Below are positions 16,358 through 25,946 of a stretch of 64,000 nt of DNA, in pieces; positions within the stretch are counted from its first letter, which is position 1; the number at the start of each line of letters is the position of its first letter. The DNA comes from Thiosocius sp942490985. GTDB taxonomy: Bacteria > Pseudomonadota > Gammaproteobacteria > Chromatiales > Chromatiaceae. The stretch spans positions 1 to 64,000 of the forward strand of contig CALNYW010000003.1 of NCBI GenBank assembly GCA_942490985.1, read 5' to 3'. Under the pieces are notes generated by a model that was not told the DNA's origin, ran no database searches, and saw nothing but the letters and a program-made list of their open reading frames with translations. The translations under genes and the position numbers were made by a program.

Positions 16358-17962
16358 ATGCATGAGGTTGTTGTACTGCTGCTGCGGTACGTCAGGGGGA
16401 CCTGGCGTTTCCGTTGGTGGATGCTGGGAGTCGCCTGGGCGATCAGTGTGGTGGGCTGGTCCGTTGTGGCGCAGTTGCCGGATCAATACCGGGCCACTGC
16501 ACGGGTCTATGTCGACACGACATCGGTGCTGCGGCCATTGCTGCAGGGTATCGCGATCAGCACCGGAAATACTGAGCAAAAGATTTTCCTGATGACAAGG
16601 ACGTTGCTCAGCCGCCCCAACCTCGAGAAAGTCATGCGGATGACGGACCTCGACTTGCAGGCGACGACCGATCTAGAAAAAGACGGGATCATCGACGAAC
16701 TGAAAAGCAAGATTCGATTCTCAGGGACGTCGAGAGAGAATCTCTACACCATTGCCTACGAGGACGACTCGCCCGAGCTGGCCACGCTGATCGTCAAATC
16801 ATTGTTGACGATCTTCATGGAAAGCAATCTTGGTGAGGCGCGTCAGGACCAGGATTCCGCGACCCAGTTTCTCGAGCAGCAGAAAGCCGAATATGAACGT
16901 CGTATGCGGGAGCTGGAAAACGAATTGACCCGTTTCAAGCAGCGCAACCTGACGCTGCTGCCCGATGGCTCCGGCGGCTACTACGACCGTATTCGCGATA
17001 GCACGCAACAGATCGCCGCATTAAAACTCGAGCTTTCTGTACTGAACGAGCGACTTGAAACAATTCGCCGCCAAATGGACGGTGAGAGCGAGGAGTCGAT
17101 GTTCGGGATCGGTTGGTCGCCCGAGATCGAGTTCGTCGCCGATACGGCCGAGATCGATCAGCGCATTCGCTCGATGCAGCTGCGCCTGGACGAGCTGTTG
17201 CTGAAGTACACGGATCGGCATCCCGACGTCGTGCAAGCAACAAACACCCTCGGTGACATGAAAAACCAACGAGCAGCGATCATCGCTGAGGCCAAACGTG
17301 ACGCCGAGCAGACCGGCGGTGCAGAGAATGCCGCCGATAACAACCCCGTGTACCAACAGATGCGACTCTCGCTGGCGAGTCTCGAAGGTGACGTTGCCGC
17401 GAAAAAGCGGCTGCTTGCCGAACGAGAATCGCAACTGGCGGAGCTCGAGGGCTCGATCGACAAGGTCTTGGCGTTGGAAGCGGAGCGGCGCGATCTTCTT
17501 AGTGACTACGAGATCGTCAAGAGGAACCATGGCGTGTTGGAAAACCGCCTGGAGTCGGTCAGAGTCGGTCGACGGGCAGATAGTTCAGGCGATAGCGTCA
17601 AATTCCGCGTCGTCGATCCACCTCGAGCCCCAACGGCTCCGTCAGGCCCGAATCGCGTGCTGTTCAGCTCCGGCGTGCTGATCGTTGCCCTGGGGATCGG
17701 TTTTGGCATCGCGTTCTTGATGTCACAGTTCCGACCGACCTTCGACGAACGCCAGATGCTGAGTGACAGCATGGGGCTGCCTGTGCTTGGCAGCGTCAAT
17801 ATGGTCTGGACAACGGATCAGGTGCGCGCACGGAAAGTCCGCAACGTGAGTTTTGTCCTGACGTTGAGTGGTTTGTTACTCACGTTCGGCATTGTGCTGG
17901 CGCTCTACCAATTTAATATCGAACTGCTGCCACGCTTGGCGCAGTCATTGAACCTGGCCTAA
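16358..17962 (+). CDS. XrtA-type polysaccharide chain-length determinant protein
   Basis: This 534-residue Wzz-like protein has an N-terminal membrane helix (about 20-40), a long coiled-coil periplasmic region (QFLEQQKAEYERRMRELENEL onward is shown only in part: KAEYERRMRELENELTR) and a second membrane segment near 430 with the proline-rich FRVVDPPRAPTAPSGPNR just before it. An additional hydrophobic helix lies at the C-terminus. It controls chain length and couples to the tyrosine kinase encoded immediately downstream, which here is a separate gene rather than a fusion. Confidence 0.9.
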   Translation: MHEVVVLLLRYVRGTWRFRWWMLGVAWAISVVGWSVVAQLPDQYRATARVYVDTTSVLRPLLQGIAISTGNTEQKIFLMTRTLLSRPNLEKVMRMTDLDLQATTDLEKDGIIDELKSKIRFSGTSRENLYTIAYEDDSPELATLIVKSLLTIFMESNLGEARQDQDSATQFLEQQKAEYERRMRELENELTRFKQRNLTLLPDGSGGYYDRIRDSTQQIAALKLELSVLNERLETIRRQMDGESEESMFGIGWSPEIEFVADTAEIDQRIRSMQLRLDELLLKYTDRHPDVVQATNTLGDMKNQRAAIIAEAKRDAEQTGGAENAADNNPVYQQMRLSLASLEGDVAAKKRLLAERESQLAELEGSIDKVLALEAERRDLLSDYEIVKRNHGVLENRLESVRVGRRADSSGDSVKFRVVDPPRAPTAPSGPNRVLFSSGVLIVALGIGFGIAFLMSQFRPTFDERQMLSDSMGLPVLGSVNMVWTTDQVRARKVRNVSFVLTLSGLLLTFGIVLALYQFNIELLPRLAQSLNLA

Positions 17963-17964
17963 TC

Positions 17965-19053
17965 ATGAGCATCATCGAAAAAGCTGTTGACAAGATGATG
18001 GGGAAGGCGGAGCCGCCGGTCGGCAAAAAGCCGCCTGCAGTCGCTGGAAATCCGCAAACGGAGCCTGTCGAAAAGCGGACCTCGCGGCCGGACCAGCAGC
18101 CGACGAAATCCGCCGACGCGGATATTGCATTGCCCGCTACGGAAACGGTGGTGCCGCAAACGCCGCCTGTCGACGATGCCCGCCTTGAAGACGTCGATGA
18201 GGTAATCGAGGCGGCTAGGGAGAAAACCGCGGATCGCGTTTCGGCGCCACCATCGCCTCCGGTATCAGCACCTGCTCCGGAGCATGAAGAGCGCATTCTC
18301 GACATTGCCACGATGGGTCTCGAGGGAGTGCTCACCACGGAATCCGAGCGGAGCCGGACGGCCGAAGAATACCGAATGATAAAGCGGCCGCTGTTGACCC
18401 GCGCATTTGGTACCAACGTCGTGGGCGAACCGCATCGCAACCTGATCATGGTGACCAGCTCAGTTGAAGGGGAAGGGAAGACGTTCAGCTCACTGAATCT
18501 GGCGATCTCCATCGCGATGGAAATGGACCGCACGGTGCTGCTGGTGGATGCTGACCTGGCGAAGCCTGGTCTGTCGCGGTTACTGAAAATCAGTAACCAA
18601 CCTGGCCTTACGGATCGTTTGATTGACGAAACGCTGGATCTCCGGGATCTTTTGATCAAAACGGATATCCCAAAGATGTCGATCCTACCGGCCGGGCGAC
18701 GGCACAAACGATCCACTGAGCTTCTCGCCAGTAATGTCATGCGTAACCTGCTGGACGAACTCGCCCTGCGGTATTCCGATCGCATCGTATTGTTCGACTC
18801 GCCACCACTGTTGGCCACTAGCGAATCGAGCGTGCTGGCCGATCAGATGGGGCAGATTTGCCTGGTCGTCGAATCGGGCGTTACGCCACAGTTCCTGGTC
18901 AAGGATGCTATCGCCAGACTGGCAGAGCCTGATCATGTGTCGTTGTTATTGAACAAGTGCAAACCGGATCTGCTGATCGGCAAATATGGCTACGGTTATG
19001 GCTACGGTTATGGCTACGGTTACGGTTATGGCTACGGCAATGACGAGAAGTAG
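17965..19053 (+). CDS. XrtA-associated tyrosine autokinase with GY-repeat tail
   Basis: After a proline/alanine-rich linker of about 110 residues comes a BY-kinase core: SSVEGEGKTFSSLNLA (Walker A), VLLVDADLAKPGL (Walker A') and IVLFDSPPLL (Walker B). The C-terminus is a run of alternating glycine and tyrosine from about residue 341, ending NDEK; in this family the tyrosine cluster is autophosphorylated to regulate polymer synthesis. The gene starts 2 bases after the chain-length gene. The tail is encoded by near-perfect 12-base repeats, so its length can change by slippage. Confidence 0.92.
   Translation: MSIIEKAVDKMMGKAEPPVGKKPPAVAGNPQTEPVEKRTSRPDQQPTKSADADIALPATETVVPQTPPVDDARLEDVDEVIEAAREKTADRVSAPPSPPVSAPAPEHEERILDIATMGLEGVLTTESERSRTAEEYRMIKRPLLTRAFGTNVVGEPHRNLIMVTSSVEGEGKTFSSLNLAISIAMEMDRTVLLVDADLAKPGLSRLLKISNQPGLTDRLIDETLDLRDLLIKTDIPKMSILPAGRRHKRSTELLASNVMRNLLDELALRYSDRIVLFDSPPLLATSESSVLADQMGQICLVVESGVTPQFLVKDAIARLAEPDHVSLLLNKCKPDLLIGKYGYGYGYGYGYGYGYGYGNDEK
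18985..19038 (+). repeat. 12-bp tandem repeat encoding the kinase Gly-Tyr tail
   Basis: The unit GGCTACGGTTAT occurs about four times with small variation and one 6-base interruption. It is in frame within the kinase gene and encodes GYGY units. Confidence 0.9.
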
Positions 19054-19054
19054 C

Positions 19055-20506
19055 ATGCCAACCTTGCGTCGTGAGCAACCAGCCGTCTGGTTAGTCATCG
19101 GCATCAGCTGTCTCTTGGTCACGCTGCCCGTTACAGGACAGTCGGCCAGTCGCTGGCAAACGGATCTCGACGATTCTATTGATGTAAGTCTGACGTTTGT
19201 TGACCGCACCGGGAGCGACGCATCATCGGGGTCGGTCGCTCAGGTTAGCCCTAGATTCTCGTTAAACCGCAGGGGGGCTCGTGCATCTGCGGACATAAAC
19301 TACAGGCCAAATCTGGCTTTCGGCGGTGACAATACCGAAACGCTGACGCACGATTTGACGGCGCGTGGCGAAGTCGAAGCGGTGGAAGATTTGTTGTATG
19401 TCGATGCCACGGCGGGTGCCCGATTTGTCGGCGATTCCGCTACTTCTGGCATTGTTGATCCGATCAACGGCAGAACCGACGGCTCGCAAAGCTACTCCCT
19501 GAAAATCTCACCTTCCTTCAGGCCGCGCACCGATAATCGCTACGTCAGCTTTGTCAGTAACAACTCGTTCGACCTGGTCGACTACACCGGGGGCTCTGGG
19601 ACCAGTGGTGACGGTTCGACCTCTGCAACGTGGAATCTGGGGCTGGTCAGCGGCCCGATCTTTACCACCTACAACTGGGATGTCGGTGTTACCCAGACCA
19701 CGACACGTTTCGATGATCGCGACGACACGCGAAGAGACTATTCGGCCGGGGTCGGCTACCGCATTGATGCGCAATGGCGTCTGAACGCCCGCGCAGGCTA
19801 CGAAGAAAACGATGTCCAAACGACGCGTGATGACACAGACGGCATCACCTGGAACGTCGGTGGTGTCTGGACGCCAAACCCGCGCACCTCCGTCTCCGTA
19901 GATTACGGCGACCGATATTTTGGTAACACCTTCGCCGGTCGCGTCTCGCACCGCACGCGCCGAACAACACTGTCCCTCGACGCCTCCCGCGACATCACGA
20001 ATCGGCGTGATTCGCGCCTGGTCGATTCCTTTTTCTTCCTGGTCGATCAAAACGGTACGCCAATCACTGACCCGAACACAGGCGACTTCATCGTTGTCAA
20101 TATCCCGCAATTGGAAGAGACGGATGAGGACTTCCTGAATACCCAGGTCCGGGGCGCGATCTCGGTGATTGGCCGACGGACCAGCGCATCCCTGACCGGC
20201 ACTGTCGCCAATCGGAAGTTTGAAAACTCAAACGACGAAGAGGACTCATACGGTGTGTCGCTCAACCTTTCCCGCCAACTTGGGCAGGGTATCAGTAGCT
20301 CTCTGACAACCCGCTTCAACCGCGCCGAAGGAACGGCGAATGGCGATAGCGACACCTATGACGTCGGGTTGCGGTTCAGCAAGACGTTGAGCACCAGGAC
20401 ATCTGTGTCGCTGAATCTTCTCCATCGTGAGCGCGATGGTGATAACTCCGCCGATAATTTCACCGAGAACCGTGTCGGCATCTCGGTTTCCAGCAGTTTC
20501 CTTTAG
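19055..20506 (+). CDS. PEP-CTERM system-associated outer membrane beta-barrel protein
   Basis: The start MPTLRREQPAVWL lies just after the kinase stop; longer in-frame starts overlap the kinase repeat and are unlikely. A signal peptide (about 10-30, ending VTGQS) precedes many alternating beta strands (for example VSLTFVDRTGSDAS and FSLNRRGARASADINYRP), and the chain ends in a phenylalanine-containing strand VGISVSSSFL, as barrel proteins do. It matches the TIGR03016-type protein always found in exosortase A loci. Its exact role is unknown; a polysaccharide or protein outlet is suggested by position. Confidence 0.88.
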   Translation: MPTLRREQPAVWLVIGISCLLVTLPVTGQSASRWQTDLDDSIDVSLTFVDRTGSDASSGSVAQVSPRFSLNRRGARASADINYRPNLAFGGDNTETLTHDLTARGEVEAVEDLLYVDATAGARFVGDSATSGIVDPINGRTDGSQSYSLKISPSFRPRTDNRYVSFVSNNSFDLVDYTGGSGTSGDGSTSATWNLGLVSGPIFTTYNWDVGVTQTTTRFDDRDDTRRDYSAGVGYRIDAQWRLNARAGYEENDVQTTRDDTDGITWNVGGVWTPNPRTSVSVDYGDRYFGNTFAGRVSHRTRRTTLSLDASRDITNRRDSRLVDSFFFLVDQNGTPITDPNTGDFIVVNIPQLEETDEDFLNTQVRGAISVIGRRTSASLTGTVANRKFENSNDEEDSYGVSLNLSRQLGQGISSSLTTRFNRAEGTANGDSDTYDVGLRFSKTLSTRTSVSLNLLHRERDGDNSADNFTENRVGISVSSSFL

Positions 20507-20509
20507 TCT

Positions 20510-21535
20510 ATGTACGAAAGCTTCTACAGCCTGTCCGGCAAACCTTTTCAACTTAGCCCGGACGCGAGGTTTTTTTTCAACAGCTCCGGCCACAATCGGG
20601 CGATGGCCTACCTTCGTTACGGTCTGCGCCAGGGGGAAGGTTTTATCGTCATCACCGGTGGCATCGGCACCGGCAAAACGATGTTGGTCAGCAACCTCTT
20701 CAATGAGCTCGAGGACGAAAATGTCGTCGCGGCGCAACTGGTCTCGACCCAGATCGATGAAAACGAGGTGCTTCGTTTAATTAGCGCCTCATTCGGTCTC
20801 GCGCATGAGAATCTGTCCAAGGCCGCGCTGCTCAGAAACCTTGAGGCGTTCTTCCGGGCTCGCCGTGCAGAAGGTCGTCGCGTCTTGCTGGTCGTTGATG
20901 AAGCGCAGAACCTTCCGCAACGGACGATTGAAGAATTGCGGATGCTGTCCAACTACCAGGAGGATGGTCAAGCACTCTTGCAGAGCTTCCTCCTCGGCCA
21001 GTTGGAACTCAAGCAAACGTTGCAGGGTGAAGGCATGGAGCAAGTGCGGCAGCGCATCATTGCGGGCTATCACTTGCGACCACTGGACCGCCAGGAGCTC
21101 CAGGCCTACGTCGAACATCGATTGACCCTGGTTGGCTGGCAGGGTGATCCGAAAATCACCGATCAGGCCTTTGATGCGGTATTCGAATCCACCGGCGGTG
21201 TGCCACGACGTGTTAACAACCTTTGCGATCGTTTGTTGTTGTTCGGGTCACTCGAAGAGCTGCACAGGCTGGAAGATTCGCACGTGCAGACCGTTGTGGA
21301 AGAAATGGCCCAGGAAGTTGGCCAGGGCGTTCTTGATGTCGATACACTGGCCGATGGTGCAGCCCCGGCTTCTCCCCAGCGAACTGTTGCCGATGGCGGG
21401 CTGGAGCAGCGTGTCCAACAGCTCGAACAGGAAGTACGTCAACTACGCACTTTGGTGAGCAAGACTCGCCGCTTGGTCAAACAAGCGATTCTGCTTCAGA
21501 TGGACGCCGACGAAGAAGTCGATGACGCGCAGTGA
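20510..21535 (+). CDS. XrtA-associated ExeA-like ATPase
   Basis: The start MYESFYSLSGKPFQLSPD is the conserved opening of ExeA/GspA-type ATPases in exosortase loci. Walker A is GGIGTGKTM near residue 45-53, Walker B LLVVDEAQNL near 125-134, and sensor-type GVPRRVNNLCDRLLLFG follows. The C-terminal 60 residues form a coiled coil (QQLEQEVRQLRTL) and the peptidoglycan-binding domain of ExeA is absent. It starts 3 bases after the barrel gene and overlaps the epimerase start by 14 bases. Confidence 0.9.
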   Translation: MYESFYSLSGKPFQLSPDARFFFNSSGHNRAMAYLRYGLRQGEGFIVITGGIGTGKTMLVSNLFNELEDENVVAAQLVSTQIDENEVLRLISASFGLAHENLSKAALLRNLEAFFRARRAEGRRVLLVVDEAQNLPQRTIEELRMLSNYQEDGQALLQSFLLGQLELKQTLQGEGMEQVRQRIIAGYHLRPLDRQELQAYVEHRLTLVGWQGDPKITDQAFDAVFESTGGVPRRVNNLCDRLLLFGSLEELHRLEDSHVQTVVEEMAQEVGQGVLDVDTLADGAAPASPQRTVADGGLEQRVQQLEQEVRQLRTLVSKTRRLVKQAILLQMDADEEVDDAQ

Positions 21536-22670
21536 CGCTGCCCTGAGTGTGCTTGCTATTGTAGGCGCCCGCCCCAACTTCATGAAGATCGCGCCATTGA
21601 TGCGCGTTTTCAAGGACAATCCTGCTCGCTTTGCTGCTCGTCTTTTGCACACGGGACAGCATTACGACGAGGCGATGAAGGATGCATTCTTTAAGCAGCT
21701 CGGTATACCGGAACCCGACATCGACCTGGGGGTAGGTTCAGGTTCGCATGCTGTACAAACAGCGCAAATCATGCAGCGGGTTGAGCCAGTCCTCGACGAG
21801 ATGCAACCTGACGTCGTACTGGTGGTCGGTGACGTGAACTCGACGATCGCGTGCGCACTGGTCGCTGTCAAGAAGTCGATTCCGGTTGTCCATGTCGAGG
21901 CCGGTTTAAGGAGTGGCGACCGAAAAATGCCGGAAGAGATTAATCGCGTGCTCACCGATCAGATATCCGATCTGCTGTTCACAACCGAGGCCGACGCGGC
22001 CATCAATCTCGAAAAAGAAGGCATCCCGGCGGAAAAAGTGCATTTTGTCGGCAACGTCATGATCGACACCCTGCTTGCCAATAAAGCGCGTGCAATACCC
22101 GCGACTGATATGTTGGCGGGGTTGGCGGACTTTGCTGGCTCGGTCAACAATTTCGGCATTCTGACGCTGCATCGTCCGTCCAATGTCGATAATCCCACCG
22201 TGCTACGTGCATTGCTGGAAACACTGTGCGACATCAGTCGCGAAGTCCCGCTCATCTTCCCAATTCATCCGCGAACACGCGCAAGGGTCGAAGAAGCGAA
22301 ACTCAGCAATATGCTGACCGAGAGTCGTATCTGCTTGACTGAGCCGCTGGGTTACCTACAGTTGCTGGGCCTGATGTCGGAGGCGCGGGTTGTACTTACC
22401 GACTCAGGCGGCCTCCAAGAGGAAACCACCGCCCTCGGTGTACCTTGCATCACGATCCGCGAAAACACCGAACGGCCCATTACGATTTCCGAGGGCACAA
22501 ATACGCTTGTGGGTACCGATACGACACGTATTCGTGCGGCTTTCGACGATGTGGTGGCAACCGGCGGTAAGGCTGGCCGGGTGCCGGCCTTGTGGGATGG
22601 TGCCGCGGCGGAGCGAATTGCAGACATCCTTCACGCCAATTTTCGGGAGGCGGATTCGTCAATCCAATGA
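21522..22670 (+). CDS. wecB: UDP-N-acetylglucosamine 2-epimerase (non-hydrolysing)
   Basis: The enzyme interconverts UDP-GlcNAc and UDP-ManNAc. It has the family opening VGARPNFMKIAPLMR, GDVNSTIACALVAVK, HVEAGLRSGDRKMPEEINR, the UDP-binding IFPIHPRTR and the late DSGGLQEETTALGVPCIT with the ENTERP motif. Length 382 is standard. It overlaps the ATPase gene by 14 bases and the deacetylase by 4, so it belongs to the XrtA operon and supplies ManNAc units for its polymer. Confidence 0.93.
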   Translation: MTRSDAALSVLAIVGARPNFMKIAPLMRVFKDNPARFAARLLHTGQHYDEAMKDAFFKQLGIPEPDIDLGVGSGSHAVQTAQIMQRVEPVLDEMQPDVVLVVGDVNSTIACALVAVKKSIPVVHVEAGLRSGDRKMPEEINRVLTDQISDLLFTTEADAAINLEKEGIPAEKVHFVGNVMIDTLLANKARAIPATDMLAGLADFAGSVNNFGILTLHRPSNVDNPTVLRALLETLCDISREVPLIFPIHPRTRARVEEAKLSNMLTESRICLTEPLGYLQLLGLMSEARVVLTDSGGLQEETTALGVPCITIRENTERPITISEGTNTLVGTDTTRIRAAFDDVVATGGKAGRVPALWDGAAAERIADILHANFREADSSIQ

Positions 22671-23563
22671 ATAACGCTGCCGAATCGATCCGAAATGCGA
22701 TGACGGTGGATGTCGAAGACTATTTCCAGGTCTCGGCGTTCGAACGATACATCGATCGCAACGATTGGGATGCACAACCCTGCCGCGTCGAACGCAACGT
22801 CGATAGGATTCTGGCTTTGTTCGATCAGCACGACGTCAAATCAACCTTTTTCACGCTTGGCTGGGTCGCCGAGCGATACCCCGGGTTGGTCCGTCGAATG
22901 TCCGAGCAAGGTCATGAGGTTGCCAGTCATGGGTGGTCGCATGTTCGCGTAACCCAGCAGAACCCGGCCGAATTTCGAGAGGATGTCGTCCGTACCAAGG
23001 CGCTGTTGGAGGATACAACCGGATGCGCAGTCATTGGCTATCGTGCAGCAAGTTATTCGATCGGCGCCGACAACCTATGGGCACTGGATGTCTTGCAGGA
23101 AACGGGGCATCGCTATAGCTCGAGCATTTATCCGATCAAGCACGATCTGTACGGCATGCCGGATGCACCGCGCTTCGCGTTTCATCCGAACGATGATGAC
23201 TTTGTCGAGTTTCCCGTGACGACCGTTCGCATTGGCAATAAAAATCTGCCCTGTGGCGGCGGTGGCTGGTTTCGTCTTGTCCCCTATGCGGGAATGCGAT
23301 GGGCTCTGCGGCGGGTGAATGCCGTTGATCGGTCTGCCGTCATTTTTTATTTCCACCCCTGGGAAATTGACCCCGCGCAACCAAGGCAACGCAACATAGA
23401 CCCGAAAACCCGCTTTCGACACTACCTCAACCTCGCGCGCATGGAAAAACGCCTCCACCGTCTGCTAAGCGATTTTCGATGGGGACGCATGGATGAAGTG
23501 ATGTATGCACCAACGCAAGATCGGCAGGGATCCCCGCTAAACCAACTCGCTGAAGCACAATGA
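22667..23563 (+). CDS. XrtA-associated polysaccharide deacetylase
   Basis: The chosen start, MNNAAES, forms an ATGA overlap with the epimerase stop. The NodB-type fold is shown by TVDVEDYFQVSAFE (aspartates), STFFTLGWVAERYP, the zinc motif EVASHGWSHVRV and GYRAASYSI, with HPWEID near the end. It matches the deacetylases that sit next to XrtA and would remove acetyl groups from the secreted polymer. It overlaps the exosortase gene by 4 bases. Confidence 0.92.
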   Translation: MNNAAESIRNAMTVDVEDYFQVSAFERYIDRNDWDAQPCRVERNVDRILALFDQHDVKSTFFTLGWVAERYPGLVRRMSEQGHEVASHGWSHVRVTQQNPAEFREDVVRTKALLEDTTGCAVIGYRAASYSIGADNLWALDVLQETGHRYSSSIYPIKHDLYGMPDAPRFAFHPNDDDFVEFPVTTVRIGNKNLPCGGGGWFRLVPYAGMRWALRRVNAVDRSAVIFYFHPWEIDPAQPRQRNIDPKTRFRHYLNLARMEKRLHRLLSDFRWGRMDEVMYAPTQDRQGSPLNQLAEAQ

Positions 23564-25146
23564 GTAACACGACGGTCATTACTAAAGACGCGGGAGGCAA
23601 ACCGGATGCCGTCTCCTCAGGCAGACCGGCTTGGCGCGTTGTCTTTCTGACATCTATCGCCGTTTTCCTTGGTATGTTGTTGTCGTTCTGGTCGACAGCG
23701 ACCGGCATGGTCCATATTTGGTACAACTTTGAAACCTACACGCACGGTTTCATTGTCTTGCCGATCTCGCTGTGGCTTATTTGGCAAAAGCGACACCACC
23801 TCGCGGCATATACCCCGGCCCCGGCGCCGAGCTTGTTGATCATCCTCGCCGCAACACTATTGGTTTGGGCATTGGCAAGACTGACCGGTGTGCAGGTGGT
23901 CGAGCAGTCGGCGTTTGTCGGATCGATCATTGTCGCCGTTGCGGGTTTGCTCGGCTGGCAGGTTGCCAAGTTTCTCGCATTCCCGTTGTTGTTCCTTTTC
24001 TTTGCCGTGCCGATGGGTGAAGACCTGACGCCGCCGATGATGGAGTTTACCGCGACCTTCACTGTGGAAGCGTTGAAGTTGACGGGTATCCCGGTCTACC
24101 GGGACGGACTCTGGTTCTCTTTGCCCAGCGGTGACTGGTCCGTGGTCGAGGCTTGTAGCGGTGTGCGGTATCTTATCGCCTCGGCCACGCTTGGCGTGAT
24201 GTATGCGTACATCACCTACCATACGCTTTGGAAACGGCTGTTGTTCATTGCGATGTCCATCATCGTGCCGATTCTTGCCAATGGCCTGCGCGCCTACATG
24301 ATCGTCATGATCGGACACCTCAGTGGTATGAAACTCGCCACCGGAGTCGATCATCTGATTTATGGCTGGGTGTTTTTTGGGATCGTGATGTTCATCCTGT
24401 TCTGGATCGGGTCTTTCTGGCAAGAGGAAGAGGCCCCGCCTCAGACTGTGCTACCAACACGGCCAACCGGCGCTGGTGCGGTAGCGACGAAGAGTGCGCT
24501 TATCGGCGTGTTGGCGCTTGCGATGAGTTTTGCCACCGTTCTGGTGACCGAGCGGGCCGAAGGGCTCGACGTCGAAACCCAGGCTATTCTGGCCGCACCC
24601 AAATCAATTGACGGTTGGGTATTGCAGCCTGAAGGCGCTGATTGGGTCGCTCGGCATCAGCCAACCGAACACGTTTTGTCAGCCAAGTACCGACGTGGTG
24701 ACGAAACCGTGCAGCTGTTTGTCGTGCTCTTCCCGAAACAGACGCAAGGCCTGGAGGCGATCAACACCCAAAACAGTATCGCCGAGGAACTGGTCCGCGC
24801 GGTAAAACTTGAGAGGCAGCCGCTGGATCTGGGCGTAACTACCGTCAATGCGAACCGCCAGCGTGCCATCGTTCCGGTGGCGGGCCGCCCGAGCGAGCAT
24901 TTGGTCTTTCAATGGTACCGGGTTGCGGGACACAGCGTGACGAATCGTTACCTTGGCAAGGCCTGGGAGGCATTATCGCGTCTCTACCCAGGGCGGGCAG
25001 ACGGGGCCTGGATTGCAATATCGACGCCGTTGGAAAACGCGGAACAGGCGCAGGCGCAGACCCGTCTCGAAGACTTTGCGAAGACCATCGGTCCCGTAAT
25101 CGACCTTCAGGTCGACGGCGTTGTCGGAATCAATGCCGGGCGTTGA
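23560..25146 (+). CDS. xrtA: Exosortase A with fused EpsI domain
   Basis: The first 285 residues form the multi-pass exosortase: WYNFETYTHGFIVLPI near 55, and the catalytic set C199 (VVEACSGVRYLIA), R244 (ANGLRAYMIV) and H265 (GVDHLIYGW). The remaining residues form a periplasmic EpsI domain (from about 330, IDGWVLQ onward, with FQWYRVAG). The enzyme cleaves and sorts proteins carrying PEP-CTERM tails to the surface. It ends the operon. No glycosyltransferase, PrsK/PrsR or asparagine synthase gene follows, so the locus is compact. Confidence 0.95.
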   Translation: MSNTTVITKDAGGKPDAVSSGRPAWRVVFLTSIAVFLGMLLSFWSTATGMVHIWYNFETYTHGFIVLPISLWLIWQKRHHLAAYTPAPAPSLLIILAATLLVWALARLTGVQVVEQSAFVGSIIVAVAGLLGWQVAKFLAFPLLFLFFAVPMGEDLTPPMMEFTATFTVEALKLTGIPVYRDGLWFSLPSGDWSVVEACSGVRYLIASATLGVMYAYITYHTLWKRLLFIAMSIIVPILANGLRAYMIVMIGHLSGMKLATGVDHLIYGWVFFGIVMFILFWIGSFWQEEEAPPQTVLPTRPTGAGAVATKSALIGVLALAMSFATVLVTERAEGLDVETQAILAAPKSIDGWVLQPEGADWVARHQPTEHVLSAKYRRGDETVQLFVVLFPKQTQGLEAINTQNSIAEELVRAVKLERQPLDLGVTTVNANRQRAIVPVAGRPSEHLVFQWYRVAGHSVTNRYLGKAWEALSRLYPGRADGAWIAISTPLENAEQAQAQTRLEDFAKTIGPVIDLQVDGVVGINAGR

Positions 25147-25166
25147 GCCAAGACACGCGCTTGCAT

Positions 25167-25745
25167 TCAAGGAAGCCTGACGCCCTGTTTTTCAAGCAGT
25201 TCGATGAGTGCGATCAGCGGCAGGCCCACCAGTGAATTGGGATCTCGCCCTTCCAGTGCGCGAAACAGGGTGATGCCATAACCCTCGGATTTGAAGCTGC
25301 CCGCACAGTTATACGGCTTCTCCCGATCGAGATATCGCTCGATCTGTGCGTCGGACAAGGCCCGGAATTTCACGGTGAAGGGTTCGACAATGACGTGGGC
25401 TTCTGCCGACGCCGTATTGAGCAGGCAGAGACCGGTTTGAAACACGACCTCTTGACCTGATGCACGTCGTAACTGACGAGACGCCCGTTCATGCGTGCCT
25501 GGTTTTCCAACGATCTCACCATCCACGCAGGCTACCTGATCTGACCCAATCACCAACGCTGTCGGATGACGCTGGCCGACGGCACGTGCTTTCGACTCGG
25601 CAAGGCGCCCGACCAGTTGTGCCGGTGTTTCGTTCATTCGCGGTGTCTCATCGATCTCCGGTGAGTCGGTAATGAACGGAATCTCGAGTTTTTCAAGCAA
25701 GGCCCGTCGGAATGGCGATGTTGATCCGAGCACCAAGGTCTGCAT
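25167..25745 (-). CDS. Maf-family nucleotide pyrophosphatase
   Basis: The 192-residue enzyme begins MQTLVLGSTSPFRRALLEKL (Maf motif S-x-S-x-x-R), and has IDETPRMNETPAQLVGRLAE, the catalytic LVIGSDQVA and YNCAGSFKSEGYG. The F-R-R and CAGSFKSE features put it nearer the YceF subgroup, which hydrolyses 7-methyl-GTP, than the dTTP/UTP-cleaving YhdE group; this assignment is an inference. It converges on the exosortase gene with 20 bases between stops. Confidence 0.88.
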   Translation of the reverse strand: MQTLVLGSTSPFRRALLEKLEIPFITDSPEIDETPRMNETPAQLVGRLAESKARAVGQRHPTALVIGSDQVACVDGEIVGKPGTHERASRQLRRASGQEVVFQTGLCLLNTASAEAHVIVEPFTVKFRALSDAQIERYLDREKPYNCAGSFKSEGYGITLFRALEGRDPNSLVGLPLIALIELLEKQGVRLP

Positions 25746-25946
25746 GCCGTGTCTCCTGTGGTCCGGTCGGTAGCTTATCAGGCGCGGCTAATGTGGCTTA
25801 AGTTCGGTATGGCAATTAATTCTCTCAATACCCAGAACGGGCAGCGATAACGTAAAATGCCGGCTGACGCCATTCCTGACCGGCGGTTGAGCGAGTCGCA
25901 GTGTCGTGTTTCAAGTCAGGTGCTTTCTATCCGGGGGGGACGAGGC

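Noticed and set aside
18985..19038. CRISPR-like array
   Set aside because: Units are contiguous without spacers and in frame within the kinase gene.
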